Source: DATHWB01 sp040905965 (GTDB lineage Bacteria > Actinomycetota > Acidimicrobiia > Spongiisociales > ZC4RG35). Taken from it: a DNA stretch of 59,385 nt. Both the position numbers and the translations under genes were made by a program. Of the stretch, positions 31,751 to 40,980 are shown in pieces; the first letter of the stretch is position 1; every line of letters starts with the position of its first letter. Location: positions 1-59,385 of the forward strand of contig JBBDQP010000007.1 in assembly GCA_040905965.1 (NCBI GenBank), given 5' to 3'. The notes below the pieces were generated by a model. It saw only the letters and a list, made by a program, of their open reading frames with translations, was not told the DNA's origin and made no database searches.

Positions 31751-32973
31751 GGGGCGACGGAAGACGGTTCTGTCAGCGGGATCCGCAGTTCGAACCCGGC
31801 TGCGGGTCCGAGGTATCGGACGGTGCCGCCATGCCGAATCGCCAGCTCCCGGACAACGGTCAGACCCAAACCGAGTCCAGGCTCTGACATCGTTGCGTTG
31901 GCCACCAACCGTACGTACGGGTCGAACGCTCTCGCTGCGTCCTGTCCGTTCAGTCCGGGACCGGCGTCGGAGACGACGCATCGGAACCATTCGCCGTCCC
32001 GGCTCCCGACCACCGCCACGGGCGCCTCCCCATACCTGAGAGCATTGTCGACGAGGTTGCGGATCATCTGGGTGAGACGCAGTGGATCGGCTTGCATCAC
32101 GATGTCCGTGTCGACGTCGATTGCGACGTCGACCGCGGTCGGTCCCATGCCTCTGACGGTCGTCTCGACGACGGACGCGGGGTGGACGGACTCCAGCCTC
32201 ACCGAAAATTCTCCCGCTTCGATGCGATTGAACGTGATCAGGTCTTCGACCAAGGTGTGCATCTCCTCGGTCTGGCTGACCACGAGACCGAGGTATTCGG
32301 TTCGTTCCGAGTCCGGCAGGTCACGTTCGAGGAGCAGTTGAGAGAACCCTCGCAGCGCGGTGAGCGGAGTCCGCAGCTGGTGGCTGGCAGTTGCCAAGAA
32401 GCTGTCCTTCAGGCGATGAAGTTCATGCTGACGCTCGAGGTCGGCTGCCAAGGCTTCTCTGCCTGCGTGCAGTGAGTCGGCGATGTGGACCATGAGTGCA
32501 CCGACTGCGACCAGCAGGATCGCCTGGATGGCGAGGCCGGCGAAGAACTCTCCGTCCGGTATCGGGTCGGGAGGATGAAAGAACGGCAAAGTCATCCTGC
32601 CCGACAGGACGTGGAGACCGGCCTCGGCGGCGATGGTGAGGAAGGCGGCCACGAGCAACATGCGTGCCCGGACTGAGGGCAACAGCAGTGGACCGAGCGA
32701 GACGACGACATAGGGGATGAAGTTGGCTCCCGAGACGGGGCCGAACAGCCACCACAGGCTGAGGGCGAGGACCAGATCGCAAGCGAGCACCGCGGTCATG
32801 GAGATCGGCGTGCGGGTGAGAACTGCTCCTGCAGCGAGAAGTGCCACCGTCGGCCACGCCCGGACTCCGATGGACGGAGCGAGGACCAATACCGCCACCA
32901 TCGCCAGCAAGAGAACGCCGCTGTGAAGGCGACGAACGCGTATCTCGAGGGAATCGTGGGGCTGGACCATCAT
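31720..32973 (-). CDS. Sensor histidine kinase, orphan
   Basis: About 417 residues. Five to six membrane helices in the first ~190 residues (VLLLAMVAVLVLAPSIGV to FFAGLAIQAILLVAVGALMV) form an MASE-like sensor without a clear outside domain. HisKA has TASHQLRTPLTALRGFSQ with the phosphoacceptor His; the ATPase has NLVDNALRYG, SDAGPGLN and GLGLGLTVVREL. ATG 32973 is preferred over the upstream TTG at 33006. No response regulator is adjacent. Confidence 0.88.
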   Translation of the reverse strand: MMVQPHDSLEIRVRRLHSGVLLLAMVAVLVLAPSIGVRAWPTVALLAAGAVLTRTPISMTAVLACDLVLALSLWWLFGPVSGANFIPYVVVSLGPLLLPSVRARMLLVAAFLTIAAEAGLHVLSGRMTLPFFHPPDPIPDGEFFAGLAIQAILLVAVGALMVHIADSLHAGREALAADLERQHELHRLKDSFLATASHQLRTPLTALRGFSQLLLERDLPDSERTEYLGLVVSQTEEMHTLVEDLITFNRIEAGEFSVRLESVHPASVVETTVRGMGPTAVDVAIDVDTDIVMQADPLRLTQMIRNLVDNALRYGEAPVAVVGSRDGEWFRCVVSDAGPGLNGQDAARAFDPYVRLVANATMSEPGLGLGLTVVRELAIRHGGTVRYLGPAAGFELRIPLTEPSSVAPQLPNSVVSG

Positions 32974-33052
32974 CTGTTCTATCGGTCGGCTGTGTGACGG
33001 GCTCAAGCGCTGCTGTACAGACCAACGGGTTGTGGCGTGTTTCGCATGGAGG

Positions 33053-33436
33053 ATGGACGGATATCCGACATCTCGGGGTGAGAGTCGGTCGCTGGTGGTT
33101 GTTCACGCCGTGCTCATACGACGATGTGTCTCCGCGGCCGCATTCTCGGTTCTCTGGATCGTGGCTGCCGTACTCACCCCCGATGTGACCTTTCACCTGG
33201 CTCCGGTGATCGTCGCCGCGGCTCCCGCTTTTGCAGGACGGGGTCGACCTATTCTCTGGGGCGTCGTCGGCTTCGTCCTCGCCAGTGGCATCTCGGTGGC
33301 CCTGGCCCTCTCGGGGTTTCTCGACGGTCCTTCGCTTCTCCCGGTGGGAGGACCTCTGCTCGAGTCCATCGTCGGCGCGCTGGTAGGCGCTGTTGTCGGT
33401 GGTCTCTTCGACGGGCGGGTGACGGCGTCGGATTGA
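33053..33436 (+). CDS. Small membrane protein, unknown
   Basis: About 127 residues with three hydrophobic segments: SAAAFSVLWIVAAVL, VGFVLASGISVALALSGFL and LLESIVGALVGAVVGGLF. The start is uncertain: ATG 33053 or GTG codons up to 33094. It resembles short actinobacterial membrane proteins of unknown role and is divergent from the kinase. Confidence 0.55.
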   Translation: MDGYPTSRGESRSLVVVHAVLIRRCVSAAAFSVLWIVAAVLTPDVTFHLAPVIVAAAPAFAGRGRPILWGVVGFVLASGISVALALSGFLDGPSLLPVGGPLLESIVGALVGAVVGGLFDGRVTASD

Positions 33437-33453
33437 CCCCCGTCGCCAAGTCG

Positions 33454-34236
33454 TCACGAATGCTCGTCGATCTCCGGAAGGTATCGAGCGGCCCAGGTGG
33501 CGATCAGCCGAGCGGCGTACTCGGCGTCCCGGCGATCCGTGAGCAGATGGTCGGCGTCGGGGAGAGCCACAAAACTCTTTGGGTGGCGGGCGGCGGCAAA
33601 CAGCTCGCCGGCATTCTCAAGTCCGACGGTGAGATCGGTCGGCGAGTGAAGAAAAAGCAACGCTTGCTTGAGTTGGGCCACACGGTCTGTCAGTCGGCTG
33701 GAGCGGATGTCTTCGAGAAACTGCTTGCGGATTTGGAAGGTGCGTCCAGCCAGTACGACGTCGGCCTCCCCCTCCCGCTCGATCTGGTCGATTGCTCCAG
33801 CCAACAGGGCTTCGACGTGGGTAACATCGGCGGGTGCCCCCAGCGTTGCCACTGCCACGACTTCGGGAAGTTCACTCGCCACTGTCAGGACTGCCGCGCC
33901 ACCCAAAGAGTGTCCGACCAACAGGCTCGCCGGACCGTGATGATCAGCGAGCCATGCTGCCGCCAAGCGCAGATCTTCGGCGTTGGACGAGAAGTTGGTA
34001 TTGGCGAACTCCCCTTCGCTGGATCCGAGACCCGTGAAGTCGAATCGCAGCACACCAAAGCCGTCGTTGACGAGTTGTGCGGCGATACGCGAGGCGGCGA
34101 AGAGGTCCTTGCTGCAGGTGAAGCAGTGGGCGAACAGGGCGTAGGCACGCGGAGCGTTGTCGGGTAGGTCGAGCCGGGCGGCCAGCGACGCGCCCCGGCT
34201 TCCGGGGAATGTGATTCGGTTGGATTCGCCGCTCAT
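33454..34236 (-). CDS. Alpha/beta-hydrolase
   Basis: 260 residues. The fold is clear: FAHCFTCSKDLFAASRIAAQL, FDFTGLGSSEGEF, the nucleophile elbow VGHSLGGAAVL, LHSPTDLTVGLENAGELFAA with the acid residue, and PDADHLLTDRRDA with the catalytic His. This is the hydrolase type that in many bacteria is fused to an OsmC peroxidase domain; here it stands alone. Its start overlaps the stop of the selenoprotein gene by 4 bp (ATGA type), so the two are co-translated. A thioester or peroxide-linked substrate is plausible. Confidence 0.88.
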   Translation of the reverse strand: MSGESNRITFPGSRGASLAARLDLPDNAPRAYALFAHCFTCSKDLFAASRIAAQLVNDGFGVLRFDFTGLGSSEGEFANTNFSSNAEDLRLAAAWLADHHGPASLLVGHSLGGAAVLTVASELPEVVAVATLGAPADVTHVEALLAGAIDQIEREGEADVVLAGRTFQIRKQFLEDIRSSRLTDRVAQLKQALLFLHSPTDLTVGLENAGELFAAARHPKSFVALPDADHLLTDRRDAEYAARLIATWAARYLPEIDEHS

Positions 34237-35201
34237 GGTGAGGTGTCCTCCAGGTGGTCGTATCGGTCAAGGCCGAGGTCTTCGATCAGGGCGGCGTGTC
34301 GGCGACGGCTTCCCCCGCCAACCGGCATTCCCGTGGCGTCCGCCACCCTGTTCATCATCTGAAAGTTGCCGATGACAGTCGCTGCCATGACCAGGGCCTC
34401 GGGACCCAGCTCTTCTTCGAGGATCCGCCCAGCTTCGACGGACGGCGAGGTCAGAGCGTGATCGACGAAACCGAGGAGGGCTCGCCCACCGGGGAGTAGC
34501 GGGTCGACGGAAGGGTCCGTCACCGCTCGCAGATCGACCGCTGTGTCTGTTTCCTTGGCGCTCCAACTGAGCAGCCCCGTGTGTGCCAGCACTCAATAGA
34601 AGCACTCGTTGTGGGCGGAGGTCCGGGCAGCGACCAATTCCATCTGCGGTCGGGTGAGTGCCTTGTCGGGACGAGGATCCGCCATCTCGTCGAAGGTGAG
34701 GTACAGCACACCGTGCAGATGCTCCAGTTCGGCGTTCTCCGCAGGAACCAGCGAGAGAGCCTGGGTGATGCTGGCGCCCCCGACCATCGGAACCCACGCC
34801 TTGACCCGCCCGGCCCGACTGTCGATCTCACCGGTGGGTGTTCCCGTTGCGGCTTCCGGAAGCCCCAGGTGCTCCAGTCCCAGCGAGTCGAACACCGTGT
34901 CGATCGCCACCGCCCGCGCCACGACGCCCACCAACTCGACGTAGCTCCCATGGTCGAGGCCGTCGGAGACAACCGAGTCCACCCACTGCCGGCGGATGGA
35001 GGCGGGGTGCGCTGCCACGGCCCGTACTGCCCGGGTGGTTACTTCATCGAGTGAGCCGGTGGGTAGATCGCCTCTGCGGGCGGCGCGTGCTTCGCCGATC
35101 ATTGCCACGCGATCGGTCCCGGACCATCGGGCTCCGACGGAGCCAAGCTTCTGCCATCTCGTCTCGAGGCGGGCGGCGAGGTCTGGGGCGAGCTGTGTCA
35201 C
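34233..35201 (-). CDS. AhpD/CMD-like selenoprotein with in-frame TGA (Sec)
   Basis: A 322-residue reading frame interrupted only by TGA at 34595-34593. Read as selenocysteine, residues ~199-207 give E-C-F-Y-U-V-L-A-H, that is C200-x-x-U203-x-x-x-H207, the exact redox motif (C-x-x-C-x-x-x-H) of AhpD and carboxymuconolactone-decarboxylase peroxidases with the second Cys replaced by Sec. The preceding TSAHNECFY matches the family's S-x-x-N-x-C-x-Y. A stem-loop that fits bacterial SECIS rules follows the TGA. The start is GTG 35201. It should reduce peroxides or disulfides. It is coupled to the alpha/beta-hydrolase downstream. A sequencing error (TGC/TGT) is the main alternative. Confidence 0.85.
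34557..34576 (-). promoter_or_regulatory. Bacterial SECIS-like hairpin (AhpD-like gene)
   Basis: Downstream of the TGA on the minus strand a stem of GCTC/GAGC, extended by a U-G pair and two G-C pairs past one bulged C, carries the 5-nt loop AGTTG. The loop starts 24 nt after the TGA and has G as its second base, as SelB-bound bacterial SECIS elements require. Confidence 0.7.
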
Positions 35202-35354
35202 GCCGCCACTCTGCCACGTAGGTCGCCCGCGCACGCCGCCGCCCCTGGGCACTGTCGGGTCTACGACGATCTGTTCGGAAATGTTCGGACGCCAGCCATG
35301 ATTTCCCGAGCTCAAGGGATTGAATGCACACCGGACCGCGTTGGGTGGGGAGCG

Positions 35355-36335
35355 ATGGCAGAGACAAAAGCACGACATCCACGCCGGGAAGCAAGCTCTC
35401 TGCTTGCCCCCGGTCATGAGGCCAGGGTGCTTGAGCCTTCGCCGCCCGCCAACGAGGACCCCGGCTGGTTTGCAGACGATCCGACCGATCCGAGTGCTGC
35501 CGCCGTAGCCGTCACCCCGATTCCGGGGGAGGGAGCCACGTGGGCCCAACTCGCCCAGGCGGACGATGCGGTGGCCGCATACGCTCACGATCATTGGCTC
35601 GACGGAGTGAGGCCGCTCGATGCACTTACTGCCGGCTTCCAAGCGACCCGAGACTCGCTGCATCAGGTGGCGTTCTTCGTTCTCGCCCCCGCCCGGTATG
35701 CCGCCACCGGCAAGTTGGGGCTCCGCTACACCCACCGCGGTTTCGGAACCCCGTTCTATCGCAGGGAGCCAGGTCAAGACGAACAGGTGAGGGTGGAAGG
35801 AGGCCTCCTCGTCCATCAGGTCGGCGAGACGGCTCGTGTCACCGACCTGACGACGCTGTCGGCGGCGGCGAGCTTCCTCGACCTCGAATACCAAGAGGAG
35901 TGGTTCGACTCCTTCCACGACCCGCTCGATCCGATTGGACCCACCGCCCCATTGGAGGTTGACCCGGCTGCCGCCGAAGTGCTCGGCGGCTGGTTCGGAT
36001 TCGCAACCCATGTCCTAGAGCGTGTCCGACGGGCCGAAGCCGAGGACATTTCCCGTGTCCAGTTGTGGCCGGAACATTTCGACGCGGCGATCGAGGCCGG
36101 CTCTTCGCAAGCCGGTCAACGAGCCAGCTATGGCGCGTCACCAGGCGACGCCTCACACCCCGAGCCCTATCTGTTCGTCACGCCGTGGGACACGGTCGAC
36201 GAGTCCGACCCGTTTTGGAACGCGCCCGGGTTCGTCGGCGCGATCCTCGGTCATGCCGAGCTGGTCGAGGCCAACGATCCGTATTCGACCGCGATCGACT
36301 TCTATCTCACCGGTCTGAACGTGCTGACACGGTGA
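35355..36335 (+). CDS. Conserved hypothetical protein
   Basis: 326 residues, ATG 35355 behind a GGTGGGGAG ribosome site. No signal peptide or membrane segment. It has an acidic Pro-rich N-terminus, then WAQLAQADDAVAAYAHDHWL, a beta-rich middle (FFVLAPARYAATGKLGLRYTHRGFGTPFY) and the C-terminal PYLFVTPWDTVDESDPFWNAPGFVGAIL. It is divergent from the selenoprotein gene and ends 38 bp before the Rieske-ThDP gene. I recall similar proteins only as uncharacterised actinobacterial ones and assign no function. Confidence 0.75.
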   Translation: MAETKARHPRREASSLLAPGHEARVLEPSPPANEDPGWFADDPTDPSAAAVAVTPIPGEGATWAQLAQADDAVAAYAHDHWLDGVRPLDALTAGFQATRDSLHQVAFFVLAPARYAATGKLGLRYTHRGFGTPFYRREPGQDEQVRVEGGLLVHQVGETARVTDLTTLSAAASFLDLEYQEEWFDSFHDPLDPIGPTAPLEVDPAAAEVLGGWFGFATHVLERVRRAEAEDISRVQLWPEHFDAAIEAGSSQAGQRASYGASPGDASHPEPYLFVTPWDTVDESDPFWNAPGFVGAILGHAELVEANDPYSTAIDFYLTGLNVLTR

Positions 36336-36373
36336 GGGAACCAATCTGAAAGCCACCCCGCAGAGGAGCAACC

Positions 36374-38359
36374 ATGGCAACCGACGCTGCCCCATCCACC
36401 GAGCCGGTCGAGCATCCTGAGGACGAGGACTGGTCCTGGCACCGCCTGATCACCGCCGATGAATTGCCTGAAGGTCGTGTCACCACTGTGACCGTCGGGA
36501 GGCGGGCGCTGGCGGTCACCCACTATGACGGCTGCTTCGGCGCACTCGACAATCATTGTCCTCATCAGGGTGGTCCGCTGGGCGAGGGCTCGATCGAAAA
36601 CGGCTGGTTGAGGTGCCCGTGGCACGGCTACGACTATTCCCCCTGCAACGGGACGCCGCCGCCCGGCTTCGACGACGGGCCGATCGCCTATCCGACCGAG
36701 GTTCGAGACGACGGGGTCTATGTCGCTCTGCCCCCTGAAACCGAGCACGATCGCACGGTCTCGGATGTGCTGGTCGAGACCATGACGGCGTGGGGGGTCA
36801 CGGAGGTGTTCGGCATGGTCGGACACTCGAACCTCGGATTCGCCGAAGCCATGCGCCGGGCCGAGGCCCGAGGTGACCTGCGCTACTTCGGGATCCGGCA
36901 CGAGGGGGCGGCATCGTTCGCGGCGTCGGCCTACGGCAAACTCACGGGTCGCCCCGCCGCGTGTTTCGGCATCGCCGGCCCCGGCTCGACCAATCTGTTG
37001 ACCGGGCTGTACGACGCCAAACGGGACATGGCTCCGGTGCTGGCGATCTCGGGACAGGTTGCGTCGAGCGTGAAAGGGCGCGGAGCTTTCCAGGATCTCG
37101 ATCTCGAAGCGCTGTTCGCCGATGTCGCTGCTTTCTCCGAGACGGTGTACTCGCATTCGGATCATGCCGAGCTGATGACGCTGGCGTGCAAACGGGCGAT
37201 CATTGATCAGACCGTCACCCATCTGATGCTCCCCGACGAAGTGCAGGTCCTTGGCGCGGAAGACTCCGAACCCGGTTCCGCCGATGGACGCACCGCCATC
37301 GATCGCACCACTCCCGAAGCCGAAAGTCTGCAAAGCGCAGTTGAGCGCGTCCAGGGGGCAGAACGTCCGGTGATCGTGGTGGGTGCGGGCGCCCGCTTCG
37401 ACATGGCACCCATCGTCGAGTTGGCCGAGCGACTCGGGTCCCCTGTCGTGACGACCTTCAAAGCGAAAGGTCAGATCTCCGATCACCACCCGCTCGGCTG
37501 CGGAGTGCTCGGTCGAAGTGGCACGCCGATGGCGAGCTGGTTCATGAACGAAGCCGATCTGTTGATCGTCTTTGGGGCGTCATTTTCCAACCACACCGGG
37601 ATCGCCCCTTACAAGCCGATCGTCCAAGTGGACCGCGACCCGTGGGCAATCGGTCGCCATCACTCCGTCGACGTGGGTGTGATCGGCGATGTCGGCGTCA
37701 CCGCTGGGAAGATCCTTGCGTCTCTCGGTGACGGCGACTGGGTCGATCAGCGGTCGGAAGTGGCCGAGCGATGGCAGATCTGGCGAACCGAGAAGGAACG
37801 TCGTCGCACCGATGATCGGGGGAGGGGCGTGGACTCGGCTTCGATCTTCCACACGCTCGGCTCGGCTATCGATTCAGACGCAGTGGTGTGTGTCGACGTC
37901 GGCAACAACACCTATTCGTTCGGGCGTTACTTCGAAGCAACCGAACAGTCGGTGCTCATGTCCGGTTACCTGGGATCGATCGGCTTCGGATTTCCCGCCG
38001 CGTTGGGCGCCTGGGCTGCCGTCGGCGACCACCGACAAGTGGTGGCGGTCTGCGGTGACGGCGGGTTCGGGCAGTACGCCATGGAGATGACGACCGCCGT
38101 CAAATACGGGATGAACATCACCTGCGTGCTCCTGGTCAACGACGAGTTGGGAAAGATCAGCAAGGAGCAGCGTTCTGCCGAATACGACGTGTGGCAGACG
38201 TCACTCCACAACCCCGATTTCGCCGAGTTCGCCCGGTCATGCGGAGCCAAGGGCATCCGCGTGCATGACAGGTCCGAACTCGACGAGGCCATTTCCGAGG
38301 CGCTGTCCCACGACGGACCAGCCTTGGTCGAGATCCTCACCGACCCCGGACTGGTCTGA
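36374..38359 (+). CDS. Rieske [2Fe-2S] domain fused to a ThDP-dependent (pyruvate-oxidase-like) enzyme
   Basis: 661 residues. Residues ~15-115 are a Rieske domain: NHCPHQGGPLGEG and LRCPWHGYDYS give the C-x-H and C-x-x-H cluster ligands. Residues ~125-660 form the three-domain ThDP fold of pyruvate oxidase/acetolactate synthase: catalytic Glu in GIRHEGAASFAASAYGKLTG, central domain VIVVGAGARFDMAPIVELAERL, and the ThDP motif GDGGFGQYAMEM to LLVNDELGKIS. The enzyme probably decarboxylates a 2-oxo acid, with electrons passing through the built-in Rieske cluster. The fusion is uncommon in my knowledge. A clean intergenic start (AGGAG before ATG 36374) is visible. Confidence 0.9.
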   Translation: MATDAAPSTEPVEHPEDEDWSWHRLITADELPEGRVTTVTVGRRALAVTHYDGCFGALDNHCPHQGGPLGEGSIENGWLRCPWHGYDYSPCNGTPPPGFDDGPIAYPTEVRDDGVYVALPPETEHDRTVSDVLVETMTAWGVTEVFGMVGHSNLGFAEAMRRAEARGDLRYFGIRHEGAASFAASAYGKLTGRPAACFGIAGPGSTNLLTGLYDAKRDMAPVLAISGQVASSVKGRGAFQDLDLEALFADVAAFSETVYSHSDHAELMTLACKRAIIDQTVTHLMLPDEVQVLGAEDSEPGSADGRTAIDRTTPEAESLQSAVERVQGAERPVIVVGAGARFDMAPIVELAERLGSPVVTTFKAKGQISDHHPLGCGVLGRSGTPMASWFMNEADLLIVFGASFSNHTGIAPYKPIVQVDRDPWAIGRHHSVDVGVIGDVGVTAGKILASLGDGDWVDQRSEVAERWQIWRTEKERRRTDDRGRGVDSASIFHTLGSAIDSDAVVCVDVGNNTYSFGRYFEATEQSVLMSGYLGSIGFGFPAALGAWAAVGDHRQVVAVCGDGGFGQYAMEMTTAVKYGMNITCVLLVNDELGKISKEQRSAEYDVWQTSLHNPDFAEFARSCGAKGIRVHDRSELDEAISEALSHDGPALVEILTDPGLV

Positions 38360-38440
38360 CCCAGGAGCGCCGGTGAACCCAACTTGTCGTCCAGCCGACA
38401 GACCGGCGATCGAAGCCCACGTTGACGGGTTCCCTCGTAT

Positions 38441-39316
38441 ATGACAGAGGTGACCGCAGTCTTCGAAGGTGGCGGGGTGAAAGGAATCGCGCTGGCCGGC
38501 GCTGCGGCGGCTGCCATGGAGCGTGGCATCCGTCTCACCTCGGCGGTCGGCACATCGGCCGGCGCGTTGGTGGCGTCACTCGTGGTCGCCGGGTATGGAC
38601 CCGACGATCTGGAGCGAATCGTCTGCGAGATGCCATGGTCGCGCATCACCGATCGGCGGCCGTTGGCCCGTATTCCAGTCGTCGGGCCGCATATTGCGAT
38701 GCTGACTTCGGGCGGTGTGGCCCGAGGGCGGCGATTGGAACGAGAAGTCTTTCGATTGCTCGCTCGACGGGACGTTCGCGTCTTCGGAGACCTCCCACCA
38801 GGGGCATTGCGGGTGGTCGCCACCGATCTGGTGCATGGCCGAGGCGTCGTTCTGCCCGACGACCTTCCCCAGTACGGGATCGACCCAGTGCGCTTCCCGG
38901 TCGCCAGAGCAGTTCGGGCGTCGTCCGCCGTTCCCTTCGTCTTCGAGCCGGTCATCATTCGGAGCCAGGCCACGGGCGAGGAGATCGTCCTCGCCGATGG
39001 AGCCCTCGCCGCCCGTTTTCCTCTGCAACTTGTCGAACCGGGAACACCCACATTGGGTTTCCGGCTGACGCCTACCGATGAGCTACATGAGGATCACCGG
39101 ATCCGAGGGCCCCTTTCCCTTGCTCGTTCCGTAGTGGCGGCAGGAATGACAGCCCGGGAGTCACTTCCGGTCTTGTGTCGCGACCTCGGGTCGACGATTG
39201 CGATTCAGGTGGATCGGGCTCCGCTCGACTTCGACCTCGATGCCAATGAGGCGAACGCGATGTTCAGGCGGGCACATCATGAGGCGCTCGATCAACTCGA
39301 CTCCATCAGGCTCTGA
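38441..39316 (+). CDS. Patatin-like phospholipase
   Basis: 291 residues with the Ser-Asp dyad of patatins: oxyanion motif FEGGGVKGIALAG, nucleophile GTSAGAL, and DGALAARFP with the catalytic Asp. The length is typical of short bacterial patatins, with no signal peptide, so it acts in the cytoplasm on membrane lipids or acyl esters. ATG 38441. It lies 81 bp after the Rieske-ThDP gene and 4 bp before the DUF1684 gene, which it probably shares a transcript with. Confidence 0.9.
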   Translation: MTEVTAVFEGGGVKGIALAGAAAAAMERGIRLTSAVGTSAGALVASLVVAGYGPDDLERIVCEMPWSRITDRRPLARIPVVGPHIAMLTSGGVARGRRLEREVFRLLARRDVRVFGDLPPGALRVVATDLVHGRGVVLPDDLPQYGIDPVRFPVARAVRASSAVPFVFEPVIIRSQATGEEIVLADGALAARFPLQLVEPGTPTLGFRLTPTDELHEDHRIRGPLSLARSVVAAGMTARESLPVLCRDLGSTIAIQVDRAPLDFDLDANEANAMFRRAHHEALDQLDSIRL

Positions 39317-39320
39317 GAGG

Positions 39321-39941
39321 ATGAGCCACGCCCAGTACGTCGAACTTCTCGACTGGCGCCGCCAGGTCCACGAGATGTACGCAGGTGTCCGAACGCTGCG
39401 TCTCACCGATCCGGTCGGGTCCCATGACAGATGGCGAGCAGACCGTGACCGCTTGTTCCGCGGACACTCACAGTCGCCGTTTCCACCGAGCGTGCGTCAG
39501 AGTTTCACTGGCCTCCGCTATTTCCCATACGATCCGACGCTGGTGTTCACCGCCTCGATCAAGCCGGTCACAGCCGATCCTCAGCAGCTGGGGACCAGCA
39601 CCGGCGAGTCGATGGAGTTCGTCCGTTTTGGTGTCGTCGAGCTGCCTGTCGGAACGCTCGATGTGTACTGGCTCGATACCTATGGCGGAGGACTGTTTCT
39701 GCCGTTTCTCGACTCGACCGCCGGGGACGGGACGTACGCGGGTGGCCGCTACCTGCTGGACACGGTGAAAGGTGCCGATCTCGGATCCACGGCCGCCGCC
39801 GACCTGGTGTTGGACTTCAACTTCGCCTACAACCCGAGCTGCAGCTACGACCCGGCATGGACGTGTCCTCTTCCCCGGCCCGGGAACCGGCTCGACTCCA
39901 AGGTCGAAGCGGGAGAGATGGTCTATGGGACGGGCGACTGA
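39321..39941 (+). CDS. DUF1684-domain protein
   Basis: 206 residues. The DUF1684 signature is clear: WRRQVHEMYAGVR, YFPYDPTLVF, VYWLDTYGGGLFLPFLDSTAGDGTYAGGRYL and the diagnostic DFNFAYNPSCSYDPAWTCPLP near the C-terminus. The family has no established function. ATG 39321 follows a GAGAGG ribosome site. It is the last gene of a rightward run and converges with the channel gene. Confidence 0.9.
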   Translation: MSHAQYVELLDWRRQVHEMYAGVRTLRLTDPVGSHDRWRADRDRLFRGHSQSPFPPSVRQSFTGLRYFPYDPTLVFTASIKPVTADPQQLGTSTGESMEFVRFGVVELPVGTLDVYWLDTYGGGLFLPFLDSTAGDGTYAGGRYLLDTVKGADLGSTAAADLVLDFNFAYNPSCSYDPAWTCPLPRPGNRLDSKVEAGEMVYGTGD

Positions 39942-39980
39942 GTCAGGCGTGGCGCCGTGACCGTTTCGGTCGCAGCCCCC

Positions 39981-40847
39981 TTACGCATCTCGGGAGTGTT
40001 TGAAGATCCACCAGAACGGCACCGCAACCAGGAGTGTGCCTCCGATCATGTTCCCGATTCCGGCCGGTATGACGTTCCATGCGAGGGCGTCCGACCACCC
40101 GGGTCCGCCGCCGCCGGCAATCGAGATGGCGAAGTAGCCCATGTTGGCCGGTGAATGTTGGAAACCGGCGGCGACGAACATGGTGACGGCCAGGAAGACC
40201 GGGATGTATTTGCCGATGATCGTCCGGCCCATGGTGGCGAAGAAGGCCGCCATTCCGACGAGCCAGTTCGCCAGTACCCCGGAGAGCACCACTCGGAACC
40301 AACTGTCGACCCCGCCCTCCTCCTGGAATCGCATCTTGTGGCTCACGAGTTCGGCGAGTCCCGCCTCGAATCCAGCGCTGTAGACCTCACCGGTGCGGAT
40401 CAGCCAGCCGACGATCACGGCTCCGAGGAAGTTCCCGATCCAGGCGAGTACCCAGAAGCGAATCACGCGACGAGCGCGAGTCGTCCCGGCGAGCAGTGTC
40501 GCCGGCATCACGACATTGGCCTCTGTGAAGAGTGCCGCCTCGGAGAGGACCACGAAGAAGAAGCCGGTCGAGAAACCGAACCCGGTGACGAGCGCAACCG
40601 CCCCTGGCGATTCGAAGCCCACCGACAGGAGCACCGAGAAGAGCGCTCCGGTCGTGATGAACCCGCCGGCCATCAATCCGAGCGCCAGCACTCTCCCCGC
40701 CGACAGCACTTCGATCCGGGATCTCCCGAATTCGGCCATTTGACCGATTACGCGGTCCACCGAGATGTATCTGGCAGGGGGCAGCTGATCGCCGTCTTGG
40801 GACGCGGAGAAGACCATCACCGCACTCTGCCAGCGTTGGGACTTCAT
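39981..40847 (-). CDS. Formate/nitrite transporter (FNT) family channel
   Basis: 288 residues with six helices. FNT signatures are visible in ALGLMAGGFITTGALFSVLLS, LSEAALFTEANVVMP, WIGNFLGAVIVGWLI, VLANWLVGMAAFFATMGRTIIGKYIPVFLAVTMFVAAGFQHSPANMG and NVIPAGIGNMIGGTLLVAV, including the conserved N-x-x-V and the central G-F-x-H-S/C-(x)-A-N region with the pore His. The pentamer moves small monovalent anions such as formate, nitrite or hydrosulfide. It is divergent from a pair of paralogous membrane proteins. ATG 40847 is preferred to earlier starts. Confidence 0.92.
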   Translation of the reverse strand: MKSQRWQSAVMVFSASQDGDQLPPARYISVDRVIGQMAEFGRSRIEVLSAGRVLALGLMAGGFITTGALFSVLLSVGFESPGAVALVTGFGFSTGFFFVVLSEAALFTEANVVMPATLLAGTTRARRVIRFWVLAWIGNFLGAVIVGWLIRTGEVYSAGFEAGLAELVSHKMRFQEEGGVDSWFRVVLSGVLANWLVGMAAFFATMGRTIIGKYIPVFLAVTMFVAAGFQHSPANMGYFAISIAGGGGPGWSDALAWNVIPAGIGNMIGGTLLVAVPFWWIFKHSRDA

Positions 40848-40980
40848 CACGCAATGCCAGGACCCGGTTCTGTCGGGTCCCTGACAGTCGGTGAGTGTCT
40901 GGTGGGCGACACAGCGGGATCGAGACGAGGAGGTGCCAGGTTGAGCGTTGTGATTGGTCCGTCTCACAGGAGGTATCGCA

